This document shows, one piece after another, positions 33,581 through 47,037 of a stretch of DNA of 64,000 bases. The position numbers were made by a program, and so were the translations under genes. The first letter of the stretch is position 1; each line of letters opens with the position of its first letter. The stretch lies in the NCBI GenBank assembly GCA_010015655.1, contig ML976765.1, positions 135,084-199,083 of the forward strand, read 5' to 3'. Origin of the DNA: Bimuria novae-zelandiae CBS 107.79. Taxonomy: Eukaryota > Ascomycota > Dothideomycetes > Pleosporales > Didymosphaeriaceae. The notes below the pieces were generated by a model. It worked only from the letters and a program-made list of their open reading frames with translations, was not told where the DNA came from and searched no databases.

Positions 33581-35623
33581 TCAGTCCTGCATCCATGTGG
33601 GCATTCCCTTCCACTCAGGTTCCACCCCAAGGCTCTCCGCCGTACGGCGATACTCCTGCTTGACGTGCGCGCAGAACCCGTCGTAGTGCGCCTTTATGCC
33701 CTGCTTTTTCGCATCATGTTCGGAGCGAGTAGTCTTCCTACGTCCAAACGCCCGCTGCGGCAGGTCTGACACTTTTGACCGAGATTGCGTCTTAAAGTCG
33801 GGATCCGCGTCTTCGGTTACCTTCTTCCACGCCCGGCCCTTGCCCTTGTAGTGTACTTTCGCCGGAGACTTCATGGGAGAGTCGAACACATCCGGAGGAA
33901 GGAACATGTCGACATCACCGTCTAAGTCGACGCCTGAGTCTTTCTCGAAATCATTCGATGGAGAAGTGCGGCCGGTACGGATCTGATCAACCGCGTCGTA
34001 GACGTACTTGCGGCCGCGCAGTACCAAGTGGCGGTCGTCTGGTCCGGCTGGTATTATAGGCGAGTTTTCCTGGAGTTCTTTCACAACACCGAGAACGTCT
34101 GCGTTAGGGTCGTCTTGGTAGTCTGTGATGATGTTCTCGATGGCCAATTGGAGACCCTTCATGAAATGGGGCAGGTGTGACCGCGTGAGATCTTCTGGAA
34201 AGGGTAGGAACTCGGTGTCGGACACCTCTTCCCAGGATGAGTCTCCATGATCAGTGAGATGAGATGCAGCCGGAGAAGGTAGGAACAGTTTTGCAGCGTC
34301 ATCGGCCGTGTCAACGGAACCAGACGACCGGAGGATAGACTCAGGATCTTCGGGGCTCAATCCCAGCTCGGAAGAAGCCAGTGATGTTCGTCCAGCTGCG
34401 CCTTGATGATAGGCGGTGGAGTTAGTAGCCTCACGAGACTTGGCTGTGGTAGCCTGCTCCTGCACCGTCTTCTTTGTTGCTGACATCATCGTCTTCAATT
34501 TTGTGCCGGACTGGAGCTCTTGAATCTTCGCCTGCAACTTCCCCGGCGAAAGCTTCAGCTTGACAATAAGCGCCTCCTTCTTCGCTCCCTTCACAATAGC
34601 CTGTCGGCCGTGCGGTCGCTTTGCAGGTTTTCCGTCCTCGTCGCGGTACTCAAATCCACCAAGACCCTCAGAAAGGTCTACATAATCTGGAAGGTCCTCG
34701 ACGTCACGGGCGCCTTTGGCTGGAGCTCGACGGGGCATGTCAACGTCCGACTCGTCAGAGTCGCGAACGATGGCTTCCGACTTATAGTCCTTCTCTGTCT
34801 TGCGGCGCTTGCGGCTCACCTTCGCTGGGGAGGCGTTCTTGCGCTTCGGAGTGGTTTTCTTTGGTGCAGGCGGCGATACACGCGTCGATGGTACAGAGGC
34901 TGCTGCGATGGAGGCAGCGCTAGGAATGAGCTTTCGTGCAGGAGGGTGCTTCGATTTGGACGAAGCAGTAAACGATCCAAACCCACCGGATGGCGAGATT
35001 GAGCGCGAGCGGGAACGCGGACGCGGAAGCGGACGCGTGACGCGCTTTCCAGTTTGGGGTGAATCGTGCTTGCAATTTACGTTAGGCCGCGTCACTTGAT
35101 CGCCACTTCGAGCCGACTAGAATACTTTTAAGCTGTGTGTTATTGTGTATATTCTAGTATGGACATACCTGCCTGGCTGCTGCTTTGCCATCTTTTGTCT
35201 TTGTCTCTGCGCTGGCATTTTTCTCTCGAACAGCGCTTCGAACAGCGCTTAGAGGTGGATCCTTCTGTTCGAAGTCAGATATCGCAGAAGGCGCATTGGA
35301 CATCATAGAGTCGAACATACCTGCTGAACGGCGTTCTTGATAGCAACAGCGGCGGCTTCCTCAGTTTTCTTTGCTTTGAATTGTACGCGACCGACATCGA
35401 CCAACACCTTTTTAAGGATTTTTATAACAGGCTCTTGTGAAGCATGCGCCTGCTTCGCATCAAGTATCGCCTTCTCAAAGAGCAGACCGACTTTATGGAA
35501 AAGTGCAGGATTCTCGTCCACTGAGCCCGCATATGCGGCTTTGCTCGTGAAGAGTTCGAGGATAGCTTCGTCGTTCGACAGAGTCTCCTCGAGGATCGCC
35601 TTGTAGCATGATTTCGAATCCAT
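33581..35623 (-). CDS. unrecognised, largely disordered, probably nuclear protein
   Basis: Exons on the minus strand, 35623-35321, 35264-35169 and 35116-33581 (introns 56 and 52 nt), give 644 aa. I joined them because both small exons end in phase at GTATGT donors and the long frame has no ATG of its own near its start. The first about 100 residues are compact and helical-looking (MDSKSCYKAILEETLSNDEA, then VIKILKKVLVDVGRVQF). The rest is low-complexity: an Arg/Ser run (RPRSRSRSISPSGG), a basic cluster (KVSRKRRKTEKD) resembling a nuclear localisation signal, acidic and Ser/Pro stretches, and a basic C-terminus ending MPTWMQD. An in-frame ATG further upstream at 35761 is possible. I do not recognise the family and assign no function. 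Confidence 0.7.
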
Positions 35624-36949
35624 GGTGGGCGCTGGTGAGTCGAGCGCTCGAGTAAAATTCTGCGGAAGATATGTGGTAGGCAGAGCGGAACGAAGTTGCT
35701 GGATTTTAGACTGTGATATGAAGGCGTTTGCTCGGGTTGAAATATCGCAGGCCGCGGTCATGGGTCGCGGGTCGCGGGCCAGGTGAAGTCGCAACTTTTA
35801 GCGAACATAGAGGTTCGCTGACAAGATTCAACTCGTAGATGCTGTGACCGTGTCCTTACGAAGTGAAAGACTGTTCATGATCTCGACGCCTCGAGGCACT
35901 CGGAGCTGAGTTCGCCGGGAACGAGGTGTTGATGAGCCTGGCCCTGTGTCTCCCGGGCCCAGAAATGAGTGCCACCGTATATGCGTGTCATAGCAGTCAA
36001 ATGTATCCTCGCTATGAATTGATCTATCTGAAAAACACATACACACTGCCTGATGGATGTTGCATGGCCTTTTGGGCGAAAGTTCAGTGCCTGCACCGGC
36101 AGCAGGTCAGATCTCTTCGACACCGATGTCATACGTGTCGTAGAGCGGAAGACTGTGCCCAGTATCTTGACCTGAAGGTACTTCACACTGCTGAATCCAC
36201 GAAGCTGCATTTACTATCCTCCAGAGTTGTGGCTCCGGCTAATTGACACATGTTTCACACTTCCCATTCCGACGCCGCTTTCACCACTGATTGTTGCACA
36301 GGTTGAGCAACACCGGCGTCTTCTTGGTCATAGTATTCCTCTTTATGGCGTTTGCGTCAAGTAAAGATCCAAAGGTACGTGAGGTGATCGCACAGCAGTG
36401 AGAAATGTAACAGACCAGGAAACGGAGATGCAGAACAATAAGGGTGGAAGCTAGGTTTAAGAGAGTTATCTTTACTGGTGTATGGGATGCTGACAGATGC
36501 TTTGAGTGGATTTGACTTGAAATGAAGCGCCTATAACTTCAGCAGAGGGATCGCTTCCGCTGTACAATAAATAGCCTAAGAACTACTTCATTTGATGGTG
36601 ACGTGTCGTAACACATGGAGCTTTATCCACCTCCTCCGTCGGCCTCGGAGCGCAAAGAATGGAGAGTCTCCAAGTCGGTTCACCAGGGAGGCTATTGTGG
36701 ACGTTTGGAGCCGACTCCGTGACCAGGGAGAAAGACACAACTCTAGCAGCATAACGAACGTTTTCTGTGCGAAGGCGTCTTCGTCAGTAGGGCCAGTCGC
36801 TAAATGTGGCGGTACTGCACTTCGTCGATGTGAAGTAGGGTGAAAGAGGTGCAGACACTGGCAAACCTCGTCCCTGCTTTGTTCGGATGGCCACCGTGAC
36901 TTGGTAGTTACCGTGCCTTGGCAGTTATTGCGCTGCGTCACATAATGCG
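35624..36949. other. intergenic, no gene seen
   Basis: GC-balanced and leading into the AT-rich block. Short frames on both strands, none recognisable. A fragment encoding a hydrophobic stretch (about 36300-36380, TGVFLVIVFLFMAFA) has no start codon or partner exon I could find. Confidence 0.4.
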
Positions 36950-38196
36950 CAGCCCTTAAATAACTTATATTACTTCTAAAAAATTTCAAACTAGGTATTT
37001 TAACTAGATTTTTCAAGATATAAAGATATTTTATGCTATATTAGTTTCGTTTATACTCTATACTATGTATAGATATTAGATTTATAATAGCTTTTTTTAA
37101 TCTTAAAAAGTTTTTATACTAGAATTAAAAAAATTAAATATCATATTAATTTTAACTATTGGTAACATACTTAACAAGTGAGTTATTATCCTACTAAACA
37201 TTTCGTAACGCGTTATATTGTAATAATAATAGCTTAACTACCTCTTAATTAAATACTTTATAGTAAAGCAGATATCTTCCTAACTATTTTAGCTTTTAAC
37301 TAAAGCTAAATCTAAAGTAAATAACGCGCTATAGTAATATATAATATTTCTTAAAAGATTCTACGTAATTAATAAGTAAAAATTATTACACGACGTAATT
37401 ACTAGCTTAAATTAAATAATCTTACTAAGCTAGAAGAGGAGGTAATTATTAAGTATATACTTAACCTAGATTCGCGATGATTTCCGCCTAAGCTAAGTAC
37501 TATACAAGATATAGTAGATAAGGTACTCGCTAAGTAAGATGATAAGTCTATCTATAATTATGTCTTCTAATTATTAATAGTCTATTTTAATTATTCTAAG
37601 TGCCACTTCTTATCATAGCTAGTAATTATAAATCTTGATATAATAGAGCTTTATCTATAGCTTAGTAATCTTTTTAGTAATAAGTTAGATTGTTTGCTAA
37701 TTATTATAATTAATTATAATAAAGAAATTACTAAGGTTAATTTTTTACTCCTTTAGTAATTCGGATATAAATAAAGCCCTCTTAGCTACTTATAATAGTG
37801 CTAGTAATTCGGCTTTAATTATTAACGTAGTAACTATATCCTACCTATTTACTTTCTAGGTAGTGAGGCAATTAAATGGCTTAATATTAAATCTTTATAA
37901 GCTTTTATAATTAAGTATATTATTAGCAAAGAAGGTGTTGCGTACTACTTCTAAAGTACTTTTACCTCTAAGCTAAAGACCTAGTAATCTAGTATTAGCA
38001 AGATAGAGAAAAACTTAGTTAGTAGCTACTTAGTACTCTTTACTTAGATTACATAGGAATTATAATAATTAAAAGCTTATAAAGGTAATATTAGGTCGCG
38101 TAGTTACTATTACGTAAAGAATTAATTCTGTCTTCTACTAATATTTATTAATTTTAGTTTTATTAGCAAGCCCTATAATTGGGAGTAGTTTAATTA
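36950..38196 (+). mobile_element. AT-rich RIP-degraded repeat, possible pogo/Tc5-type fragment
   Basis: Extreme AT content begins near 36950. Plus-strand translation around 37430-37520 reads LEEEVIIKYILNLDSR, a stop, then FPPKL. That is the helix-turn-helix pattern found at the N-terminus of pogo/Fot1/Tc5 transposases. The rest is not recognisable. The orientation is opposite to the pogo element at 44480-45560, so it is probably another copy, cut by the gypsy insertion. Confidence 0.45.
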
Positions 38197-41100
38197 TATT
38201 AGGATCCCAGGTTTAACGGAACGATATCAGGCACTTTATAACGAAAAGTGGCGCTATTGCCCCACAAAGGATTATGTAATGTCCCACGATGTCCCACACG
38301 TCAAGATCATGGGACATTGGGATTACGTGACTGTACTATGAGATCCCACATGTACCACGTTTAGGACAGTATAGAACTATAGGATATTATAGGATTAGTT
38401 ATATATATAGGAACGCTAAGTATGATTCTTTTATACTTATATTTAACCTAAGTTATTAATTTATTATTTAAATTATACTTTAGCTTTAGTTAATTCGTTT
38501 ATAACTACGTACTATCTTTAATACTAATAATCCTTTCTTACCTTATAAGTACTTTTACCTAAGAACTAACCCTAGTCTCCTTTAGGACTAGCTACACTAT
38601 AGGCATTTAGCATCCTAAACACCTTTAATATAAGTACTATAAGGACCCTTACCTTTTTTATAGCTTCTAATAGCACTAGCATCCTACTAATAAAGGATAG
38701 TAAAGATAAGGTATATAAATCTAATTTATATGATAGTAATTGCAAGCTTCTTAATATATAGCTACTATAACTAGACCTATACTACTTTCACTAAAACGAC
38801 AAACTTATAAATAAAAAGAAGGTTATCTTCGCAGTAATATACATGCAAGGAGTAGTTAAAGAATAGATCTAACTATACCTAGTTAAATAGATAGACATAG
38901 ACTATAAGAACCAGGACGAGAACTACATAAATAGTTACGCTAACGTAGTTAACATTATTAAGGACTATTCTAACTTTGAGAAGTGCCTTAAAGAACTATT
39001 TAAAATTATTAATAAAACTACTATAGCTAAATAAGCCACTTAGACAATTAAGCAACAACGATCTATAGTTAAATATATAACTAAATTCCGCAAGTATGCT
39101 ATATAGCTTAAGGAATTCTTTTTCAGACTATATATAAGTAAAGACTTAAGCATAAAGTGCGGGAGGAACTCATATATAGTAGTATAGAGGTTAAAACCCT
39201 TAATAAACTATATAAGGAATTAATTAGGATTAATAGAGAACAGTTTATGCTATAAGAAGAGTTTCGCAGGAATCTAAGGAATGCTAGTTTTTAAAAACTA
39301 GCACCTATAATCTATAGAGCACCACTAAATGCACCTTAATAATAATAACGGGACTCTTATAGTTACTAGCTAATAAAAAGAATCTAATTTAATAACTTAA
39401 AAAAGAGATTAAGGAAGGTCTTAGGCCCTTAAAAGCCTAATAATAACTATATACAACTCTTAAATAGAACTTAACGATTAAGGACTAAGACACGTACCTG
39501 CTTTATATATAAAAAACAAGGCTATATAGCCAGGAACTACAGATCTAAGAATAAGGTTATTAAATAGTTAAATATACTAACTATTGCTAGCAAACTAGAC
39601 GACGAAGAATAGCAGATAATATCCTGTATTAAGATATTAAATAGTAACTTAAAGCAATTAGACTTGGCTAACTTATAATTATATAAAGATATAGACAAAG
39701 AGTTAAACTTAAAAAAGATTTAAGCTAACTTAATAATCTCCTACGCTATACCTAAATAGAATTAATTAAATAATAAAGATTATTAATATCTTTAACTTCT
39801 TAGAACCACATTAAACACGAGAAGCAGACTTCGGATACACTACTATAAAATATACGCTAACTATATATTATCTAAAATAAACTAATATCGTTAGCAAGGA
39901 AGATCGCGAGTAGGCTAATATACGCTACTAAAGAAATATTAAGAAAAACCATCCCGTTAAGAATCTAACATATAAACTATAGTATAACCTAAACTGTCGT
40001 AACCCACTGCATGTGAATCTACAATAGAGACTCTATAGAAAGGACTAATATACAATCTACTATTAAGTAAAGTAACGTAGATACTTTCTTTTGTAATAAT
40101 AGTAATACTATTAAGAATAGTTTAATTACTTAATCTGGTATTGCGATATCTACCTTTAGGATAAATAAGAGGCAAGATACTTTCTATAGCTAAATAACGC
40201 TACAATCTAAGCCCTATTACTACTAGTAAATAGACAATATATATTATAGATTTAGTAAATATATTTATACCTTAATTACACGCAACACGTAGATTAGAAG
40301 TAAAAATATAAATTTAATAGACTAAGTAAGGGATTAATAACTTTAAAGATTAAATTAGTCACGAATAGTAAAGTATCCTATAATAAGATTAAGTAGTAGC
40401 TACAGGATAAAAAGAAGGAGAGTTAACCCTAAGCTTAGGCAGGAAAACGCCTTTTGAGAATTAAATACTATAAATAGTTAAGTATTAATTAAGCTATTAG
40501 TATAGCTTAAGGGAATATAAATAAAGGCTATGCTAGACTTAAGAGCACAGAAGAACTATATATTATAAAATACACTTAATAGAGTGGGACACTAGAAATG
40601 TAAAAAGACTATACTATATTATATTATTATCGCGAGTAGATACCTCCTACTAGGTATGCTACGAATAGAATACAAGATTAAAATAATACATATAATCTAT
40701 AAATACTAAGAAATAATGACCCTTAATATCCTTAAGGAAGCTAATTACGACGTAGTACTAAAAATATCTTAGTTAAAGAAGTATAACCCTATTATTAATT
40801 AAGGAAGAAGAATGATATCTTTTAAATACTATAATTATATATTATAAATTAAACCTGCGCATTAATAGAGTATAATAGCAAATAAGAAAGCTATAAACAT
40901 GACATTACCTTAGTAAACGCTAATAAGAATCACTAGGTTATAGAGCGTAAGAAGATAGACGACACACTTTATAAAATTCTAAAATGCTATTAAGTATAGA
41001 ATTATATGTTTACTAAATAAGAAGGAAAAGCTAACCTTCTAAAATATTAGCCTTAGGATTATGCGATTAACCTAGAAAAAGGGAAGACGCCACCTTTTAG

Positions 41101-44100
41101 GCTACTATATAGTAAAATAGAAAAAGAACTCTAGTAACAAAAGGAATTTATTAAGATAAATCTTACTAAAGGATATATTAGATCTTTAAAGATATTAGTA
41201 GCTAGCATATTTATATTTATACTAAAGAAGGATAGACAACTACAGCCCTACGTAGACTATAAAAAGCTTAATAATATAATAATTAAAAATTAATACCTAA
41301 TAACTAATATCTTAAAACTTTGAGACTTACTCTTACGAGCGAAGATTTTTATAATAATAAATTTATAAAATAGATACTATCTTATACGTATTAAGGAAGA
41401 TGAAAAATAAAAAATAGAATTTAAAACACGATATAGACTATTTAAATATATAATTATACCTTTTAGACTTACTAACGCACTAGTAACCTTTTAAGCACTT
41501 ATTAATAATGTCTTGCGTAATTATCTAGAAATATTTATTATTGCCTACATAGATAACATTCTTATCTTTTCCGAAAACGAATTAGATTACGTATCGCATA
41601 TATAGATAGTACTAAAAGCACTAAATTTGGTGCATTTACGGATTAAGCTAAAGAAATATAAATTCTATATACAAAAACTAGAATTTCTAGGATACGTCGT
41701 TAGCATAGAAGAAATGTAAGTAAGCTTAGATAAGATTAAATATATAAAGAACTAGCCACGACTAGCAAAGACAAAAGATATTTAAGAATTCTTAAAATTT
41801 TATAAATTTAATAGGTAATTTATGAAGGATTATGCTACAATTACAATACCTCTTACTAACCTTGTAAAGAAGGAGACACCTTTTATATAAATAGTAAAAT
41901 GTAAAACGTTATTCTAACTCCTAAAAACTATATATATTAGGCCACCCATGCTAGTATACTTTCGAGATAATAAATCTCTATAATTTAAAACTAACGCTAG
42001 CGACCACGCTATAGGTGTATATATAAAATAATTTTAGAATAGGTATCAGCACTTAATATCCTACTACTTACGTAAACGAAATAACGCGGAATTTTAATAT
42101 AACATACACGATAAAGAACTTTATATAATTATAAAAGTATTTTAGTATTAGAGAATTTATGCATATAGCTATTTATAGCTTATATTTTTATAGATTATAA
42201 GAACCGTTTAAAGTTTATAACTATAAAAAAACTAACACTACGTTAGGCAAGTTGGGCAGAAGTTATAGGATAGTATAAATTTAAAATTATACACATACTA
42301 GGTAAAGAAAACAGACAAGCAGACGCCTTAAGCAGGCGTAAAGACTTAGTAGAAGATAAGATTAAGATATACTATACTATTCTACAACAAAATAATAAAG
42401 AATTATTAGAACCTATAGTAGAACTTAACTAACTTCTTATTATCACACGAAAAGTACCTGAGGAATTATAAACTAAGATTATAATATACTACCATAATAA
42501 CCCTATATATAGACACATGGGAGTTAAAAAACAATAGAACTTATCTAAAGGAATTGCTTATTTAGAGGAATAAAAGAAGCAATTACAAAATATATCTAAA
42601 AATATATAGACTACTAACGAAATAAGTACGCCACACACCTTAAGCATAAAGAGATATAAGTAATCTAGATACCTATAGCACTATAGAAAGATATCGCTAT
42701 AGACTTTATAACTAGACTACGTAAGTTAAATGACCTATTAAACGGAATAAGATATAATGCTATATTAGTAATCATTTATTAATTTACAAAATACGTAAAA
42801 TTACTACCTTATTAGAAAATAACTATAGCTAAAGAACTAGCATTCCTTATCCTAGATTAACTTATACAATACTATGGTATTCTAAAGGTAATTATCAGTA
42901 ATAGAGATAAGCTCTTTACCTTAAACTACTAAATAATACTTATAGCACTTATTAGAACTAAAAGAAAGTTATTTATAGTATATTATCTATAGATAGATAG
43001 GCAAACAGAACGTACGAATTAGACAATTAAAACGTACCTACGTATCTACTACAACGATTAAAAGAATAACTAGATTTCCCTATTACCTATAGTACAACTA
43101 GCATATAATAAAGTATTAGTAGTAACTAGATATACACCATTCTATATAAACCACGAAAGATACTTATATCTTTTTAATTAAACATTTTCTACAGTAATTA
43201 GGACGGATAAAGCAATTAATATAGCAGAAACTATAAAGAAGATACGTGAATAACTTTAAGAGAATTTTAAGAAAGCTTAATAGCAAAGTATTTTTTATAT
43301 AAATAAAAATAAAAAACAGCACCTTAGCTAAAGAACGGGGTAAAGCATATCTACCTATAAAGAATTTTTAAACCTAAATAAAGAAATACAAGACACTAGA
43401 TTATATTAGGATTAAACTATTTTTTAATTCTAAATAAGTATTACTAGTAAACCATTAATTAGAACTACTGCTAGATGCAAAGATAGACCTACTATTTTAT
43501 ATTAATTAATTAGAACCCGCAGACCCCGAAACACTAGTAGAGATAACCTTCTATTACTAGCCTAGAAAAGAAAATAAATTTAAAGTTAAATAGATACTGT
43601 AGCACACGGACTCGCCACGCACGTATATTATTAAATAGAAAAGTTATCTATATAGTAAGAATACTTAGGAACTTAAAGTAACACCTTTGGCGACTATAGA
43701 ATCCGACGTATTAGGATTAAAAAGAGTAGGATAGACCGCCTAATTTTTTTTTAAAAAAAGAGCACTAGCTATTATTCTACTCTTTAAATAAATAATATCC
43801 TAACTAAGATCCTTAAAACCCTCCAACTATTTAATCTCCTTAATGAACTATATTAAATCCGCTAATAATTTATTCTTACAAGCTTTAAGTAATTATTTTT
43901 ATTTTAAAAGATAATTTCTTTTTGTACGAGTAGCCTATAAGATTACTATAGTAACTTCCTCTTTTATAGTAGTAGCCTCTTCTAATTGCTCTAAATAATT
44001 ATAAAGAGTAGGAAAGGTATAGAGAAATTATTAAACTATATACTATTTATCCTAGTCCTTACTATTATTAGAACTACTATTATAGTTCTGCCAAGATCCT

Positions 44101-44265
44101 GTAGTCCCTAGGGACTTTCACTTATGCGGGAATACGTTACGTGATTACTAACCTAAGCTGCCCCGCGCTTTTGTGTGTTCCTCTGGCGCGGTCATTCCGC
44201 TAACAATAACTTTCGTGGCGTAATTGTCTAGTTTCATTATGCTCGTAAGGTTCGTGATCGTAACA
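38197..44265 (+). mobile_element. Ty3/gypsy retrotransposon of the chromovirus type, RIP-degraded
   Basis: Gag, RT, RNase H, integrase and a C-terminal chromodomain are recognisable in this order on the plus strand, which defines a Ty3/gypsy chromovirus. I place the borders at TATTAGGATC (38197) and GATCGTAACA (44265) because the same ends delimit a separate insertion at 101-1306. I could not align the left and right borders as a pair of LTRs by eye, nor find a target duplication (AATTA versus TATAG). LTR limits and the exact insertion structure therefore remain open. Confidence 0.8.
38790..43720 (+). pseudogene. gypsy gag-pol polyprotein remnant with chromodomain
   Basis: Conceptual translation with dozens of stops. 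Gag lies near 38800-39300 (VTKFRKYA-like, LKELFKIINK). RT spans 41220-41900 with RQLQPYVDYKKLNN, IIIPFRLTNALVTFQ and the active-site box AYIDNILIF (YLDDIL ancestrally). The RNase H-side motif FKTNASDHAIG lies near 41985. Integrase starts near 42480 (HHNNPIYRHMG). The chromodomain is at about 43580-43690 (TYIIK-stop-KSYLYSKNT-stop-EL, where each stop stands for Trp). Non-functional. Confidence 0.85.
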
Positions 44266-44479
44266 TATAGTCCCTTTTTTTATACAATTTATATTATATA
44301 GTAGCCTTATTAGTAGCTTAAAGCTTAGTAATTTATTTTAATACTAATACTAACTTATGCGCTACTATTACTATATCTTTTATTATCTTTTTAACGGCCT
44401 TAACTATACTTATTAAGGAACTATTTAGGTGCCTTTAAATTCTCTCCTTTACTTGTATTAATTATAATCCTAATTCTAA

Positions 44480-45560
44480 TATATTACTTACTATATGCTG
44501 TCGCGTATAGTATAAGGTAAAGGCATACGTTGGCAGACATTAAGCTTTAATATTATTACGTTTAGGTATAAAAAAAACTAAATTAACGTCTTTAAAATTT
44601 TTAAAAATATAATTTTTTATAATTACTACCTTAAAAGTAGTAATAAAGTGTAGTAGAAACTTAATTTTAATAATATATATAATATAGTTACGTATTAGAT
44701 TCTTAGCTTAGCCCCTATACGCCTTCTTTAATAGCGCGGAATACCGTATATCTAGAGGCTATAAGAGGTGCAACGAATGCGCAGGTATATAAAGAGTAAT
44801 AATTTTATTTTCCTTATAATAGTTTTAGAATCTAAGCAAGTTATAGCTCTTATAACTATTAATAATAAGTAAATATACTATGCTAATAGTACACTATTTT
44901 ATATACTTATTAAAGTACTTTAACTATTATAAACTAAGCTTATTTATTATTTCGCTATTTTTAAAGACTATAATAACCTAACTATAAGGTAGGTCCTACT
45001 TCTTATACTAAATAGAGAGGTGGTGCTTGCCTTAAAAGATAAGAAAGGATAAAATTACCTACCCTATTATATTAATACCTTTAATAACTATAGTTTATTT
45101 ATAATTATCTTACTATATACTCTTTAGCCTTCCTTAGCACTTAAAACCTATAATATCTACTTTAGTTAATATTATACCTATTATAAAGCTAGTCTTATTA
45201 AAGATATATGTATTCTTATCTAGAATACTATACTTAGCTTTAGTATTCTTTACAAGCTAGAACTAGCCCTATATAACGTTAGGGTCCTTATAAAGGGCTC
45301 TTTTATAGTTATACTTTTAATTAAATTTTATTATAAGCGTTAGCTAATGCTTAGTAGAGTTTATAGCCTACTTTTAACTAACTAGTCCTTAATTATACTT
45401 AGCCCGTAAAGAATTAACTTTATCTACTATTATAATAAGCTAGGATAGAAATCCTTACGAATTTAAGTTAGGTAAATTTTAAATAAGTACTTACGCCTTT
45501 ATTAAAAGCGGTTTTTTAAATTAAAAATATAATTATATTAAAAAGTAATTCTAGAGTGTC
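44480..45560 (-). pseudogene. pogo/Fot1-family transposase remnant
   Basis: Minus-strand translation gives a near-complete DDE_1 domain. It includes RALYKDPNVI, NTKAKYSILDKNTYIFNKTSF (ancestral NFDETGF), IVIKGINIIG, LKYFNKYIK and LLIINSYKSY (ancestral LDGHxSH). It also has KENKIITLYIPAHSLHLL-stop-PLDI and LIRNYI. All deviations at catalytic positions are Asp-to-Asn or Trp/Gln-to-stop, as RIP produces. I found no clear terminal inverted repeats, so the element borders are unknown. Confidence 0.85.
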
Positions 45561-47037
45561 TCGTGGTTAGTATATTTTAAAAAGTATTATAAATAGCTCG
45601 AGCGCGTTACTAGCTTAGTATTATATTTTATTTAATAGCTTAAATTATAAGCTGTCCGTACGTAGTAGCGTTACGGTCAGAATACTAGTTATCGCGCGAG
45701 AAGGATGCGCGTGCACGTGCGCGAACAGCCGTGCGCGAACATGTACATATTCTCCTTTTCGTCCGTACGACGAACAAGACAAGCAAGAACCAGATATTAT
45801 TGCCCACCCCTACCATCCGTACGCTGTGCACACCGTACACTACCCTTACTCTTACTACTTAAGTGCTTATCCCATAAGTAGCTAGCTAAAAGAGCCCATT
45901 CAACATAAGCTATATATAAGCTCCTTTTTATTATAATAGCTAATTAGGTAGTTAAGACATTACTTTATACTATAGGTAATAGTATGTTTTAGTGGGTTCT
46001 TGGCAGAGTGATTAGCTCGCTTGCCAGGTACGTTACTCTAACTAAATTTATACGCTATAGCTATAATATTAAGTTTTTAAATAAGTTTAAATAGTAAAAA
46101 TAAATTATAGCTATTAACTTACTGCCCTATAAGAAAACCTTATAATAATATTAATTGTGCATGGTTCTATAGCCTCGGTTCCAATAGAGCGTTTATGGTG
46201 TTGCCCGCGCATCACGCGCACGGACACGATAGCGACGTCCTCCGCTTCGTCGCGAACGTCCGAGATGCCCATCGCTTCTATCACCCACAATGCCACCTCG
46301 AAAGGCTTTGATATCCGCTAATGAACACCATGGGCCTATAGGATGTTTACTAGGCCGGTGCTTGGTTTGTGCGTCCTTTCCGGTGAAGAGAAGGAATATG
46401 CTGAACTCAATGTTATGCGGCCGCGAATCACGTCCTTAGAAACCGATCTCCGTTGTTTGCTGGCGTCTGAACTGTGTTCTTTCGTGAGTGTTGTAGAGCA
46501 GGGAGCCATATAAGGGAGAAAGTGCGCTTTCCGGAACCCCGATTATCAACTGTCGCTTATCTATCACATCTATCGCAGTGCGTGCCCGTCGAGAGAATCA
46601 CTGCCACCGCATAACTTATGTCTCCACAGTTTCACCGCCTCTTCAAGGTAGCCGTTCCGGACATTTTCGCGACGTCGCGGTATCATGCTGTTGAATATCA
46701 AAGTCGCGCCCTGCCAAGAGTCTCTCGGCCGATGTTGACCTTCCCCTGCTTCGGGTCGTCGGCCTAAAGAACGGTGCGCTATCATAAGTGCACGTCACCA
46801 CGATTCTGTAAACGGGGTCGAGAGCCGCTCATACTGGTGACAAAATGCTCAGACTCCCGGCATTGGGGTCTACCACTACCATTACTCCACTCTGGAAATC
46901 ACCAACTTGGACACTCCCAGTACTCCTCAACCGCAGGCTGTATATACTCAACACCCAATTACCGAAGGATTAGCCTTAATCTTGCAGATTTTATACTGGG
47001 AAAATCGAGTGCCGCTGATAGGCGGTTCGAATTTACG
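45561..47037. other. end of AT-rich block and promoter region of sulfate transporter
   Basis: AT-rich until about 46130, with a short GC-rich patch at 45650-45830 that has repeated GCGCG/CGTGCGCG motifs, then normal composition. No gene is recognised. An open frame joins 46774 to the transporter start in frame, but the extra N-terminal residues look non-coding. Confidence 0.4.

Noticed and set aside
46000..46045. tRNA-like string (TTCTTGGCAGAGTGATTAGC...TTGCCAGG)
   Set aside because: Resembles the 5' half and D-arm of a tRNA, but I could not find a matching T-arm, anticodon stem or acceptor closing, and it lies in RIP-mutated DNA. Possibly a decayed tRNA or SINE fragment, not supported as a gene.
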